A stretch of DNA of 64,000 nt from Hymenobacter metallicola (GTDB lineage Bacteria > Bacteroidota > Bacteroidia > Cytophagales > Hymenobacteraceae), in contig NZ_SRMB01000002.1 in the NCBI RefSeq assembly GCF_004745645.1, positions 992,001 to 1,056,000 of the forward strand. Reading direction: 5' to 3'. Below are positions 25,229 to 34,033 of this stretch, one piece after another. The translations under genes were made by a program, and so were the position numbers. A model generated the notes under the pieces. The model ran no database searches, had not been told where the DNA came from, and was given only the letters and a program-made list of their open reading frames with translations. The first letter of the stretch is position 1; the number at the start of each line of letters is the position of its first letter.

Positions 25229-26461
25229 TTACTGGGGCAGGAAGATGCGGAAAGTGGTACCCTGGTTCAGCTCACTTTCTACCTCAATGCGCCCCCCCTG
25301 GGCCTGCACCAGCCGGTTCACCAAAAACAGGCCGACGCCGGTGCCTTCGCCCGCTTCGGGGTGGAAGCGCCGAAACAGGTGAAACAGCTCGGCACCATGT
25401 TTTTCCAGGTCGATGCCCAAGCCATTGTCGCGCACTTCGAGCACTGCCTGCCCGTGCAGCAGGCTGCTGACAATCGTTATTTCCGGGGCCCGGTCGGTGT
25501 GGCGGTACTTAATGGCATTGCCCAGCAGGTTCAGCAAGATGGTGCGCAGGTTGCTGCGCACGGCCACCAGCTCCGGCAGCTTCTCAAAATGGGTGTGTAC
25601 CGTACCGTCCGCGGTTTGCAGCTGCGGGCGTAGAGTTTGCAGCACATCGGCCGTAAGGTCGGCCAGGAGTACTTTCTCCGTTATTTGCTCACCCTGAGCC
25701 CGGTCTATCTGTACTACCGCCGACAAATCCGTGACGGTCGTGTTCAGGTCATCCAGGGAGGCATCGACCAGGCGCAGCACTTCCGACTCCTCGGGGTCAT
25801 CAAAGGTAGCGGTGCGGCGCAACTCGTCGAACAAGCCCCGCAGGTTGTTGATGGGCTGCTTCAGGTCGTGGGAAGCCGCGTACACAAAGTTGTCCAGGTC
25901 GCGGTTGGTGCGGGCCAGTTGCTGATTGCGGGCCTCAATTTCCTGGTTGGCCGTCAATAGCTGGGCATTGGTTTGCTGCACCTGCCGGCGGGCTTCGGTG
26001 AGTTCTTCCAGGGAATCGCGCAGCTGCTGGTTCACGGTTTGCAACTGCCCGTGGTAGCGGGCTACGTATTGCCGCCATTCGTTTTTCTCAATGGCATGCA
26101 GCACCGTTTTGCAGAGCAATTCCTGGTCGAAGCGCTGCTTCACCAGGTAGTCGAGAGCCCCGTTATTGAGGGCGCGTACGGCCAGTTCCTCGCTGCCGCC
26201 TCCCGTAATCATAATCACACACAGCGTGTCGGGCGGGGCTAGCTGCTTTAATTCCAGCAGCAACGCTAGGCCATCCGTGTCGAGCAAGTTATAATCCAGC
26301 AGCACGCAGTCGGGCCGCACGGTCCGAAACTGCGCTATGCCTTCTTCCCCCGACGAGGCTTCTACTATCTCCAACCGCTCGTGCCCTATCTGCTTGCCCA
26401 GATAGCGCTTGTACAACATCCGGTCATGCTCGTTGTCATCAACGAGTAAGATTTTTTTCAC
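25229..26461 (-). CDS. Receiver-histidine kinase hybrid of the phytochrome operon
   Basis: A 410-residue soluble protein with a GTG start (reads VKKILLVDDNEHDRM). An N-terminal receiver domain (1-125; phospho-acceptor Asp56 in LLDYNLLDTDG) is followed by a coiled coil (130-190), a HisKA domain with His198 in VYAASHDLKQPINNL and HATPase_c with NLLGNAIKYR, DNGLGID and GTGVGLFLV. It has no membrane segment. It is the last gene of the bphO-bphP-REC set, 12 bp after the single receiver gene, so it is probably a downstream relay that takes phosphate on its receiver and passes it on. Its final target is not in the window. Confidence 0.9.
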   Translation of the reverse strand: MKKILLVDDNEHDRMLYKRYLGKQIGHERLEIVEASSGEEGIAQFRTVRPDCVLLDYNLLDTDGLALLLELKQLAPPDTLCVIMITGGGSEELAVRALNNGALDYLVKQRFDQELLCKTVLHAIEKNEWRQYVARYHGQLQTVNQQLRDSLEELTEARRQVQQTNAQLLTANQEIEARNQQLARTNRDLDNFVYAASHDLKQPINNLRGLFDELRRTATFDDPEESEVLRLVDASLDDLNTTVTDLSAVVQIDRAQGEQITEKVLLADLTADVLQTLRPQLQTADGTVHTHFEKLPELVAVRSNLRTILLNLLGNAIKYRHTDRAPEITIVSSLLHGQAVLEVRDNGLGIDLEKHGAELFHLFRRFHPEAGEGTGVGLFLVNRLVQAQGGRIEVESELNQGTTFRIFLPQ

Positions 26462-26473
26462 GCGTGCAATAAC

Positions 26474-26920
26474 CTAATTCGTCGAGGGTAGTTCCGAGGT
26501 GTTGAGCCAGTAGCGCACCAATAACCGGGTTTTTTCTTCCAGGGCAGCGTACTCTATGGGTTTGGTCAGATAGCTGTTGGCGCCCAGCCGGTAGCAATCC
26601 TCGATGTCCCGACTGTTGGTCGAGGTGCTGAAGATAATCACCGGAATAGACTGCAAACGCGGGTCCCGCTTTAGGGTTTCAAGCACGGTGCGGCCGTCGG
26701 TACCGGGCAGGTTCAGGTCGAGTAGCACAAACACGGGCAACTGTTGGGGCCAGTTTTCGTGCTTGCCATAGCCCTGCAGGTATTGTAGCGCCTGGTCGCC
26801 GTCTTCGCAGCGCAGCAGCTGGTTGGGCAAGGCATGCTTGCGAAAGGCCCGGCCCAGCGCCATAAAGTCTTCGGCGCTATCTTCGACCACCAGGATGGGC
26901 TTGTGAGGTAGAACGTTCAC
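26474..26920 (-). CDS. Single-domain response regulator (Rcp1-like) of the phytochrome operon
   Basis: A 148-residue stand-alone receiver domain. VVEDSAEDFMA gives the acidic pair, Asp68 in LLDLNLPGTDG is the phosphorylation site, and FSTSTN and LTKPIEY supply the Thr/Ser and Lys. It starts with GTG immediately after the stop codon of bphP (TAAGTG), so translation is coupled. Length and sequence fit the Rcp1 group that takes phosphate from bacterial phytochrome kinases. No output domain is present, so it acts by protein contact or phosphate relay, possibly to the hybrid kinase 12 bp downstream. Confidence 0.92.
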   Translation of the reverse strand: MNVLPHKPILVVEDSAEDFMALGRAFRKHALPNQLLRCEDGDQALQYLQGYGKHENWPQQLPVFVLLDLNLPGTDGRTVLETLKRDPRLQSIPVIIFSTSTNSRDIEDCYRLGANSYLTKPIEYAALEEKTRLLVRYWLNTSELPSTN

Positions 26921-29236
26921 TTACAGATGCTTTGAGAGAGAAAAATAAAAGGTGGCGCCTTGCCCCAACCCGGACTCGACCCATAGCTCACCATCCTGCT
27001 TCTCCACCATTTTCCGGGCGATGGGAAGGCCCGCGCCGGTACCCCCGCCGTACTTTTCCTGGGGGTGCAGACGCTTGAAAATCTTGAAGATGGCCTCATG
27101 GTGTCGCGGGTCGATACCGATGCCATTGTCCTGAACGTAGAACACATAAAAATTGTCCCGTTGTCCAGTTCCTTTCGGCCCCAAAGTGCCTTCGGGAGCC
27201 AGTCCCACCCGAATTTGCTTCTCGGGGTGGTTGCTGTAGCGCATGGCGTTGGTCAGCAGGTTGTTGAACACTTCCCGCACCCGCACCGCATCGCAACGGA
27301 AGGTGGGCAGCGGGTCGACGATGGTGACGTGGGTGTTGGTTTGCTCGAAGCGCGGGTGCAGCAGGTCCACCAGGTCTTCGACGAGTTCCTGCACGTTGGT
27401 TTCCGTCACGGTCATTTCCTGACGGCCCACGCGCGAGAGTTGCAGCAAGGACTCAATCAGGGCCTCCATGCGCTGGCTCAGGCGTACCAGGGTCTGCAAC
27501 CGGCCCACGCCTTCCGAGTCGAGCTTATCGGCGTAGTCCTCCAGCAGAAAAATAGAGTAGTTGTGAATGCCGCGCAGGGGCTCTTTCAGGTCGTGGGAGG
27601 CTACGTAGGCAAAGGAGTCCAGCTCGTCGTTGCTGCGCTCCAGCTCCGAGTTGAGACGGGCCAGGCTGGCGGCGCGGGTCTGCAGCTCGTTGAAGACCTT
27701 GAGCCGGACGTCGGAGAGGTGCAGGCGGATTTCCTTGGCGGCTTCAATTTCCAGGGGCAGCCAGGGTGCCGAGGTGTTTACCACAGTCTGGGCCCAGGCC
27801 TCGAACGACTGCCGGGGCGAGAGTTTCAGCTGCCCGTCCTGGAGCACTTCGGCTTTCTGCGCCTTGCCCGCCCAGGTCACGGTCTGGATCTGCTCGGGCC
27901 GGAACCAGATGATATAGTCGCCGGCTTCCTGAGCCAGGGAAATAGCAATAAAGCCGCTGGCCACCCCGCGAATGGCTAGGCCTTCCGGATTGTGCTTCAC
28001 GTAGGAATCGGTGTAGAACACATTATCCTGCACGTTGACCTTCAGCCACTCAATCAGGTCCCGAATCTGCTCCTGGGTCGGCGTAACGCCCAGGGAGATG
28101 ATGTCGCCCTCGAAGCAGATAGCCGCCCCACCGCAGCTGAACGCATCCCGGATGGTGGGCATACGCTGGTACAGGCCCTCGACAAAGTTGCTGTGGCGGC
28201 CTACGAGTTCAAACAAGCGCACCTGGATGTTGCGGATATGCAGGCGGTAGGCTTGCTCGTCCTGCTGCTGCTTGGTTTTGAGCAAGGCCGAGAAGGTTTT
28301 GCCCAAAAACAGGCACAGCTCCCGCAACTCGTAGCTTACCAGGCGCGGGGTGATGTGGTGGCAGGTAATGAGGCCCCACAAGACGTCGTCCTGGATGATG
28401 GAAATCGTCATCGTGGCGCCCACGCCCATGTTGCGCATGTACTCCAGGTGAATCGGCGACACGCTCCGCAGCACGGCGTAGGTCATGTCGGGCGGGCGGT
28501 TGGCCGTGGGGTGCAGCACCGGCACGAGCTTGGCGGGCACGTAATCCACGTTGGGAATAAAGCGCAGCCAGTTTTTCAGGTACAGGGCCCGGGCCTGCTG
28601 CGGAATGTCGGTAGCCGGGTAATGTAGGCCCAGGAAGGGCTCCAGGTCGTCGTGCTTGGCTTCGGCCACCACTTCCCCGCTGGCATCTTCGGCAAACTTA
28701 TACATCAGCACCCGGTCGAAGCCGGTAATGTCGCGCACTTGGTCTACGGCCAGCTGGCAAAACTCCAGCACTGCGGCCGCCCCCATCATCTGGCCCAGGG
28801 CCAGGTTGAGCGAGGGCAGGTCGAGTACGCTGGCGCTGGTTTCGTCCACGGGCTCAAACTCCAGCCACAGCAGGCCGTCGTAGCGGTGCATGATTATCTT
28901 ATAGAAGGGCTGCCCGGCTACGTTCTCCAGGCGGGCCCCCAGCAGCTTGGTAACCTCCGTCAGCGAAGGCAGCAGCTGCTCAATTTCGGCAATCGTGCCC
29001 GCACCCAGCACCGTGTCGAGGCCCCGGCCGATCAGGTCTTCGGCGGGCGTCCCAATCAGGGCCAGGGTGTTTTCACTGGCGTGCACCACCCGCCCGGTTT
29101 CGGGCTCCAGGCACAGCAGAAACCCGTAGGGCTGCACCGAGCCGGGAATATGAATGGGTTCCCGGTCGCAGTTGGTCAGCGTGACGGGCGTATTCAGCAA
29201 GCTTTCGTCGCTGTAGATTATGGTTTCTCGATCCAC
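26921..29236 (-). CDS. bphP: Bacteriophytochrome photoreceptor histidine kinase
   Basis: A 771-residue red/far-red sensor kinase. The PAS domain carries the biliverdin-attaching Cys23 in TNCDREPIHIPGSVQPYG. The GAF domain has LHYPATDIPQQAR (PASDIP with Ser to Thr) and the conserved His in RSVSPIHLEYMRNMGV. The PHY domain has the tongue motif LSPRQSFEAW. The kinase core follows a coiled coil: His near residue 547 in VASHDLKEPLRG, N box FNNLLTNAMRY, DNGIGID and GTGAGLPIARK. Its start overlaps bphO by 19 bp and its stop touches the receiver gene, so chromophore synthesis, sensor and partner are made together. It controls an unknown light-dependent output. Confidence 0.96.
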   Translation of the reverse strand: MDRETIIYSDESLLNTPVTLTNCDREPIHIPGSVQPYGFLLCLEPETGRVVHASENTLALIGTPAEDLIGRGLDTVLGAGTIAEIEQLLPSLTEVTKLLGARLENVAGQPFYKIIMHRYDGLLWLEFEPVDETSASVLDLPSLNLALGQMMGAAAVLEFCQLAVDQVRDITGFDRVLMYKFAEDASGEVVAEAKHDDLEPFLGLHYPATDIPQQARALYLKNWLRFIPNVDYVPAKLVPVLHPTANRPPDMTYAVLRSVSPIHLEYMRNMGVGATMTISIIQDDVLWGLITCHHITPRLVSYELRELCLFLGKTFSALLKTKQQQDEQAYRLHIRNIQVRLFELVGRHSNFVEGLYQRMPTIRDAFSCGGAAICFEGDIISLGVTPTQEQIRDLIEWLKVNVQDNVFYTDSYVKHNPEGLAIRGVASGFIAISLAQEAGDYIIWFRPEQIQTVTWAGKAQKAEVLQDGQLKLSPRQSFEAWAQTVVNTSAPWLPLEIEAAKEIRLHLSDVRLKVFNELQTRAASLARLNSELERSNDELDSFAYVASHDLKEPLRGIHNYSIFLLEDYADKLDSEGVGRLQTLVRLSQRMEALIESLLQLSRVGRQEMTVTETNVQELVEDLVDLLHPRFEQTNTHVTIVDPLPTFRCDAVRVREVFNNLLTNAMRYSNHPEKQIRVGLAPEGTLGPKGTGQRDNFYVFYVQDNGIGIDPRHHEAIFKIFKRLHPQEKYGGGTGAGLPIARKMVEKQDGELWVESGLGQGATFYFSLSKHL

Positions 29237-29784
29237 GCGTGCAGGGTTTGAAACGTTGCGGCGGCCGAGGCCACTACTTGGGCTTGATTATCTTCGGTAG
29301 CCGCCTCAGCCAGCAGCTGGCAGAAGCTTTTCCACAGCGGACCGGTTTGCTCCCCGTGGCCGCTGAAATACTGCCGGGCGTCGATGCCCGCTTTGGCCAG
29401 CTGCCGGGCCAGCACCTGCCCGCCCAGCGTGGAGCCTTCCAGCACATACATGGCTCCCAGCAGCTGGGGCCAACTCTGCAGCTCGGGCATCTGGGGGCAC
29501 AAGGGCAGCTGAGCACCTTCCACAGCCAGGTCCAGCGGAATCAGGTGGGCCCGCTGCCGCAGCTCGATTTGCCATTCGGGCCCGAAATCGTGCTGGCGCA
29601 ACCGGGCCTCGTAGGGCACTAAAAACCCGTAGAGCTTGGCCAGAAACCGGTGCGTAATTTCCGGGGTAACCGAGTCTTCCAGCAAGGCCCGGTTGAACTC
29701 ATTCTGCTCCAGGGCATCGTGGTAAGGCCGGGTTTCGGTCCTCAACTGCTGCAGAATAGCCGGGCGATGGAGGGTAAGCGACAT
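29218..29784 (-). CDS. bphO: Biliverdin-producing heme oxygenase
   Basis: A 188-residue heme oxygenase that opens heme to biliverdin IX-alpha, CO and iron, supplying the chromophore for the adjacent bacteriophytochrome. The N-terminal helix LQQLRTETRPYHDALEQ carries the proximal heme ligand His22, and the distal helix with YVLEGSTLGGQVLAR has the glycine-rich bend of BphO-type enzymes. Length fits the family. It is the first gene of the light-sensing operon and overlaps bphP by 19 bp. The 220 bp upstream (29785-30004) is AT-rich, separates it from the AraC gene and must hold the operon promoter; I see no clear -33/-7 pair. Confidence 0.93.
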   Translation of the reverse strand: MSLTLHRPAILQQLRTETRPYHDALEQNEFNRALLEDSVTPEITHRFLAKLYGFLVPYEARLRQHDFGPEWQIELRQRAHLIPLDLAVEGAQLPLCPQMPELQSWPQLLGAMYVLEGSTLGGQVLARQLAKAGIDARQYFSGHGEQTGPLWKSFCQLLAEAATEDNQAQVVASAAATFQTLHAWIEKP

Positions 29785-30004
29785 GCGGAACGAGGAAAGT
29801 ACAAAAAGTAAATATAAAGCAAGAACAACGGAATTTTCGGCACCAAGAGTTCAAACCCGACATAGCATTTATTGAATGTATAGCTAGTCAGGGGCCTTTT
29901 TTCTGCTTTTGTACTGTCGAGCTTCAAGCCAGAAAACGAAAATACTGGCGGCGCGGTTTCGCTTATTGCTTTCTTCTAAACTTTGCCTGCGGAAAGGCCC
30001 TTAC

Positions 30005-30874
30005 TCAGTGCTTGTGCTGCTGGCGAAAAGTTTCCGGGGTTTGCCCCGCGTACTTTTTGAAGTAGCGCGTGAAGTAGGAAGCATCCTCGAACCCGACGGC
30101 ATCGGCTACCTGGGCCACCGACTGGGCCGAGTGCGTAAGCTGGCGCTTGGCCTCGGCCACTACCCGCTCGTGAATCAGGTCGCTGGCCGTCTTGTTGAGG
30201 ATGCGGCGGCAGATAGCGTTCAAGTGGTTGGCCGTCAGGGCCAGGCGCTCGGCGTAGTAGCGCACCGATTTTTCCTGGCGAAAATGCGTGTTGAGCAGCT
30301 GGCTGAACTCGCGCACCTGCTGCTGCCCGTAGGCGGGCGGTAGGGCCATTTCTTCCTCGGGATAGGCTCGGGCGGCCAGCTCGAGCGTCAGGTACAAGTA
30401 GGCGCCTACCACCGCGTCGCGGTTGGCGGCAGCGGTCTGGTCATCCTGATAAATGCGCTGAAAAAGGGGCAGAATGTCGGTTTCGGCCGCTGGCAAGTAT
30501 ACGACAGGCTGGTGACCGGGCGTGAAAAACGGGTACTCGGCCAAACGGCGGGCCGGGTAGGCCTGCAGGTAGAACTCGGCCGTGAAAAACAAGATGAACC
30601 CCTGCGCATCGGCCGACAGCGCCCAGGCGTGCGCCTGCCCGGGCGCGAGAAAAAACAGGCTACCGGGCCGCAAGTCGTAGGTAATCAAATCAATGGTGTG
30701 GGTGCCCTGGCCCTGAGTGACGTAGAGCAGCAGGTAGAAGTCGTGGGCGTGGGGCTCACTCACGCGCGGAAACTGCTGCACGTGGGCTTCGAGCGGCTGA
30801 ATGTAGTACCACTGGTTGTTGCCGGGGCGGGCAAACGCGTCGAGGGCCAGAACGGGCAGGGCGGGTGCTTTCAT
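30005..30874 (-). CDS. AraC family transcriptional regulator
   Basis: A regulator of about 289 residues starting at MKAPALPVLALDAF; an ATG 30 bp upstream (30904) is possible. The N-terminal cupin-like sensor domain (PHAHDFYLLLYVTQGQGTHTID, SLFFLAPGQAHAW) covers about 25-160, and two helix-turn-helix motifs form the C-terminal AraC domain (VRYYAERLALTANHLNAICR and VAQVADAVGFEDASYFTRYFKK). It lies 124 bp downstream of cydB on the same strand but is probably an independent gene. The target and effector are not evident. Confidence 0.92.
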   Translation of the reverse strand: MKAPALPVLALDAFARPGNNQWYYIQPLEAHVQQFPRVSEPHAHDFYLLLYVTQGQGTHTIDLITYDLRPGSLFFLAPGQAHAWALSADAQGFILFFTAEFYLQAYPARRLAEYPFFTPGHQPVVYLPAAETDILPLFQRIYQDDQTAAANRDAVVGAYLYLTLELAARAYPEEEMALPPAYGQQQVREFSQLLNTHFRQEKSVRYYAERLALTANHLNAICRRILNKTASDLIHERVVAEAKRQLTHSAQSVAQVADAVGFEDASYFTRYFKKYAGQTPETFRQQHKH

Positions 30875-30998
30875 GCGGGCGGCAAGGTACCCGCTCCCAG
30901 GCAAAGTTTTGCTGCCCGCCGCCCCGCCCCAAAACGACTACCGCCAAACCACAGGCAGAGCATCATTCCTGGCAGGGCTGGTCGTTGTGAACTGCGAA

Positions 30999-32051
30999 CT
31001 ACAGGGTGCGCGCTCCTGGCAGCGCGGCTTCCGGCTCGGGGCTCGGGGGGCGCGACACGTGCTGGAAACTGTAGTATAAATAGCCCAGCGCCGGCAGAAT
31101 GAACAGGCTGCCCAGCAGCAAGGCCCAGCCCAGCGCCTCTATGGTGCGGGCCGGGGCCAGCTGCTCGAGCAAGGATAAGTGCGGCCCGTTGCGCAGCCGG
31201 ATAAAGCTGGGGAAGTGGGCATAGCCCACGGCCAGCAGAATCATGGTCACCTGAAAGCCGGCCAGCACCCGGGGCAGCCAGGTAAGCCCGCGGGCCAGCA
31301 CGTACCAGAGCAAGCCCAGGGAAATGGTAGCCAGGCCAATGGCAGTAAGGCCCACGAGATTACCAAAAATCCAGCGGGCCAGGGGCAAGCCTTCGTAGCG
31401 GGCAGCTACAAACACCAGCGCGCCCGCAGCAAAGGCCACCACAATCAGCAGGCGGGTTTTGCGAATAAAGCGGAGCCGATCGGCCTCAGTAGTGGCCTCC
31501 CCTATCGTGTAGACCGAGGCCAGATACCCGCACAAAGCCACCGTGAACACGCCCACGGCCACCCCAAACCAGTGCAGCCAGCTCCAGACGTAGGCCGAGA
31601 GAAAGTCCGGGGCGGCGGGGTCGACGTAGCCGGCCAGGGCACTGCCGGCAATGATGCCAATAAAGAGCGGCGTGACCAGGCTGGAATACACGAAAATGGT
31701 AGCGTACACGCTCTGCATCCGGTCGTGCACCGCGTCGTAGTGCCGGAACACGAAGGCCGTGCCCCGGGCAATGATGCCCAGCAGTAGCAGCAGCAGCGGG
31801 ATGTGCAAACTCACCGACATCACGCTGTAGATGCGCGGAAAGCCCACGAACAGAATCACAATGGCAATGATGAGCCACATGTGGTTGGCCTCCCAGATGG
31901 GTCCGATGGCCTGGTAAAGGGTTTCGTGGGTGACGCGCCGGTTGTGGCGGGAGGTAAACAGCTCGATAATACCCGCCCCGAAGTCGGCGCCGCCCAGCAG
32001 CAGGTAGAGCAGAATGGCCAGGTAGAGGTAGGCAATGACAACGTAGTCCAT
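30999..32051 (-). CDS. cydB: Cytochrome bd ubiquinol oxidase subunit II
   Basis: A 350-residue integral membrane protein, subunit II of the bd-type quinol oxidase that reduces oxygen to water with high affinity. The N-terminal helix YLYLAILLYLLLGGADFGAGIIEL and the following IGPIWEANHMWLII (conserved W/E/N loop) are diagnostic. Nine or so membrane helices are visible; the C-terminal tail is polar. It starts 13 bp after cydA stops, so the pair is one operon. The length of 350 is typical of Bacteroidota CydB. No CydX-like small ORF is visible after it. Confidence 0.95.
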   Translation of the reverse strand: MDYVVIAYLYLAILLYLLLGGADFGAGIIELFTSRHNRRVTHETLYQAIGPIWEANHMWLIIAIVILFVGFPRIYSVMSVSLHIPLLLLLLGIIARGTAFVFRHYDAVHDRMQSVYATIFVYSSLVTPLFIGIIAGSALAGYVDPAAPDFLSAYVWSWLHWFGVAVGVFTVALCGYLASVYTIGEATTEADRLRFIRKTRLLIVVAFAAGALVFVAARYEGLPLARWIFGNLVGLTAIGLATISLGLLWYVLARGLTWLPRVLAGFQVTMILLAVGYAHFPSFIRLRNGPHLSLLEQLAPARTIEALGWALLLGSLFILPALGYLYYSFQHVSRPPSPEPEAALPGARTL

Positions 32052-32064
32052 ACTAAAAGAGCGG

Positions 32065-33402
32065 CTAGGCGTGGGCGGCTTCGGGCGTGCCAGCGGGCAC
32101 GTCGTAGAGTTGGGGCACCATCCGGATCTGGCGGTAGAGCAGGAACACGACCACCAGGCTCAGGGACAGGTACACGGCCGTAAACAGGTAGAAAGAGTAG
32201 GCAATGCCGGGCATGGGCGTCACCGCGTCGGCCGTGCGCATCACCCCGTTGATAATCCAGGGCTGCCGGCCAACTTCAGTCACGGTCCAGCCCGCTTCCA
32301 CAGCTATAAACCCGGCCGGCGTGGCCGCCACAAACAGGCCCAGCAGCCAGCGGCTCGTAAGCCACTGCTTCTTGCGCCACAACGCCAGGAAGTACACCGC
32401 CGCAATGCCCATCATCAGCGTGCCCAGACCCACCATGATCTGAAAGGCCAGGTGGGGCACTACCACCGGGGGCCGGTTTTGGGGCGCAATTCGGTCGAGG
32501 CCGGTGACTTCCTGCTCGAAATTGCCGTGGGCCAGGAAGCTCAGCATGCCCGGAATTTTGATGGCATAGTCGACGCGCTGCTTGTCCTCGTTGGGCAGGC
32601 CGCCCAGCACCAAAGCAGCTCGTTTCTCGGTGTGGAAGTGGGCTTCCATGGCGGCCAGCTTAGCGGGCTGCCGCCGGGCCACGTCCTTGGCCGAAAAGTC
32701 GCCGCTCAGGGGTTGGAGCAAGGCGGCCACGGCTCCGAACGCAGCGGCAATGCGGAAGGCGCGGGTATGAAACCCGGTATTGCGGCCCCGGCGCAGCATC
32801 AGGGCATGCACCCCGGCCACGGCAAACCCGGTGGCGGCAAAGGCGGCCAGGGTCATGTGCAGGGCCTGGGACAGCCAGGCGTCGTTGAACATGGCCGCAA
32901 TTGGGTCGATGTTCAGGTATTGCCCGTTCACGTAGTCGAAGCCGGCGGGGCTGTTCATCCAGGCGTTGGCGGCCACCACCAGAATGCCCGAAGCCAGGCC
33001 ACTGATGCCTACCACAACGCCCGTAAACCAGTGGAACCAGGGATTGAACCGGTCCCAGCCGTAGAGAAAAAAGCCCAGCGCTATGGCTTCAATAAAGAAA
33101 GCCGTGCCTTCCAAGGAGAACGGCATGCCGAAGATGGGCCCGGCGTGTTCCATAAACCGGGGCCAGAGCAACCCCAGCTCAAACGACAGCACCGTGCCCG
33201 ACACCGCGCCCGTGGCAAAGAAGATAGCCACGCCCTTGCTCCAGGCCCGGGTCACGTTTTTGTAGGTGATATCCTGGGTTCGGAGCCAGAAGTAGTGGGC
33301 CACGGCCATGAAAAACGGCATCACCATGCCAATGCAGGAAAAGATGATGTGAAAGCCCAGGGAAAGGGCCATCTGGGAGCGGGCAGCAAGAAAATCGTCC
33401 AT
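32065..33402 (-). CDS. cydA: Cytochrome bd ubiquinol oxidase subunit I
   Basis: A 445-residue heme-binding subunit starting at MDDFLAARSQMALSLGFHII (ATG 33402-33400); an in-frame upstream ATG at 33441 is unlikely. His18 in GFHIIFSC is the heme d-region ligand of helix I, His in QALHMTLAAFAATG is a heme b ligand, and GRQPWIINGVMRT is the conserved stretch near the Met ligand and quinol site. The periplasmic Q-loop (about 215-290) is short, as in CydA of the S class. It forms the catalytic core with CydB, encoded 13 bp downstream. Confidence 0.96.
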   Translation of the reverse strand: MDDFLAARSQMALSLGFHIIFSCIGMVMPFFMAVAHYFWLRTQDITYKNVTRAWSKGVAIFFATGAVSGTVLSFELGLLWPRFMEHAGPIFGMPFSLEGTAFFIEAIALGFFLYGWDRFNPWFHWFTGVVVGISGLASGILVVAANAWMNSPAGFDYVNGQYLNIDPIAAMFNDAWLSQALHMTLAAFAATGFAVAGVHALMLRRGRNTGFHTRAFRIAAAFGAVAALLQPLSGDFSAKDVARRQPAKLAAMEAHFHTEKRAALVLGGLPNEDKQRVDYAIKIPGMLSFLAHGNFEQEVTGLDRIAPQNRPPVVVPHLAFQIMVGLGTLMMGIAAVYFLALWRKKQWLTSRWLLGLFVAATPAGFIAVEAGWTVTEVGRQPWIINGVMRTADAVTPMPGIAYSFYLFTAVYLSLSLVVVFLLYRQIRMVPQLYDVPAGTPEAAHA

Positions 33403-33452
33403 CGTAGCGGGGCTGGGCCTGGAATGCCGCCAAGGTAGCAAGGCGGCGAAAA

Positions 33453-33491
33453 GAAAAAGCCCCGGTGCCAGTATTCCTGACAGCGGGGCTT
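33453..33491 (-). terminator. Terminator after the DUF983 gene
   Basis: On the minus strand AAGCCCCG-type arms (33485-33491 and 33457-33463) around an 18-nt loop are followed by TTTTTCTTTTC. It starts 3 bp after the DUF983 stop codon and ends before cydA. Confidence 0.7.
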
Positions 33492-33494
33492 CAC

Positions 33495-33932
33495 TTACAA
33501 AACGGCGGGGGCGTTGGAGCGGCCTCGTTGGGAGGAGTCCGGTTCAAGCCGCTGATAACTAGGGTCGTACTTAATCCCACCGAACAAATAAAGCATGATG
33601 GCCCGGGAGTAGCGCAGCGTGGCCGGGGCCGTGATGAGCACCAGAGCCGTGACGATGAGCACGTAGACCCACACCGAGGGGTTGTTGAACAGGTAATAAG
33701 CCGCTACGCCGCCAATGGCAAACCAGGCCACCGAAAAAGCATAGCTCACAAACATGGCGCCCCAGTAAAAGCCCGGCTCGGGCTCGTAAGCCACGCTGCA
33801 CACCGGGCAGCGCTCGGGCATGATGGCATACTTGGTAAGCTTGTAGCCCGGATATGAAAACAAGGACCCTTGGTGGCAGCGCGGGCAGCGCAGATCGAGC
33901 AGGGCCAGGGTAGACGATTCGATGGGTTTCAT
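33495..33932 (-). CDS. DUF983 family membrane protein
   Basis: A 145-residue protein starting at MKPIESSTLALLDL. The N-terminal zinc-ribbon-like cysteines CPRCHQGSLF and CPVCSVAYEPEPGFYWGAMF are the signature of DUF983, followed by two hydrophobic helices (FSVAWFAIGGVAAYYL, VWVYVLIVTALVLITA) and a polar C-terminus. Function is unknown; members are often encoded near respiratory oxidase genes, and here cydAB lies just downstream with a terminator in between. Predicted to be an inner-membrane protein with the cysteines at the N-terminal cytoplasmic side. Confidence 0.88.
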   Translation of the reverse strand: MKPIESSTLALLDLRCPRCHQGSLFSYPGYKLTKYAIMPERCPVCSVAYEPEPGFYWGAMFVSYAFSVAWFAIGGVAAYYLFNNPSVWVYVLIVTALVLITAPATLRYSRAIMLYLFGGIKYDPSYQRLEPDSSQRGRSNAPAVL

Positions 33933-34033
33933 AACGCAGAAAGTCTGGACGTAAGTAACACTACAAAAGTACCTACGGTGCCCACGCCAAATAAGACACA
34001 AACCCGCGCATCTACCGCACAAATCAACGATTC

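Noticed and set aside
32071..33438. 455-codon open frame on the plus strand
   Set aside because: It is the antisense of cydA.
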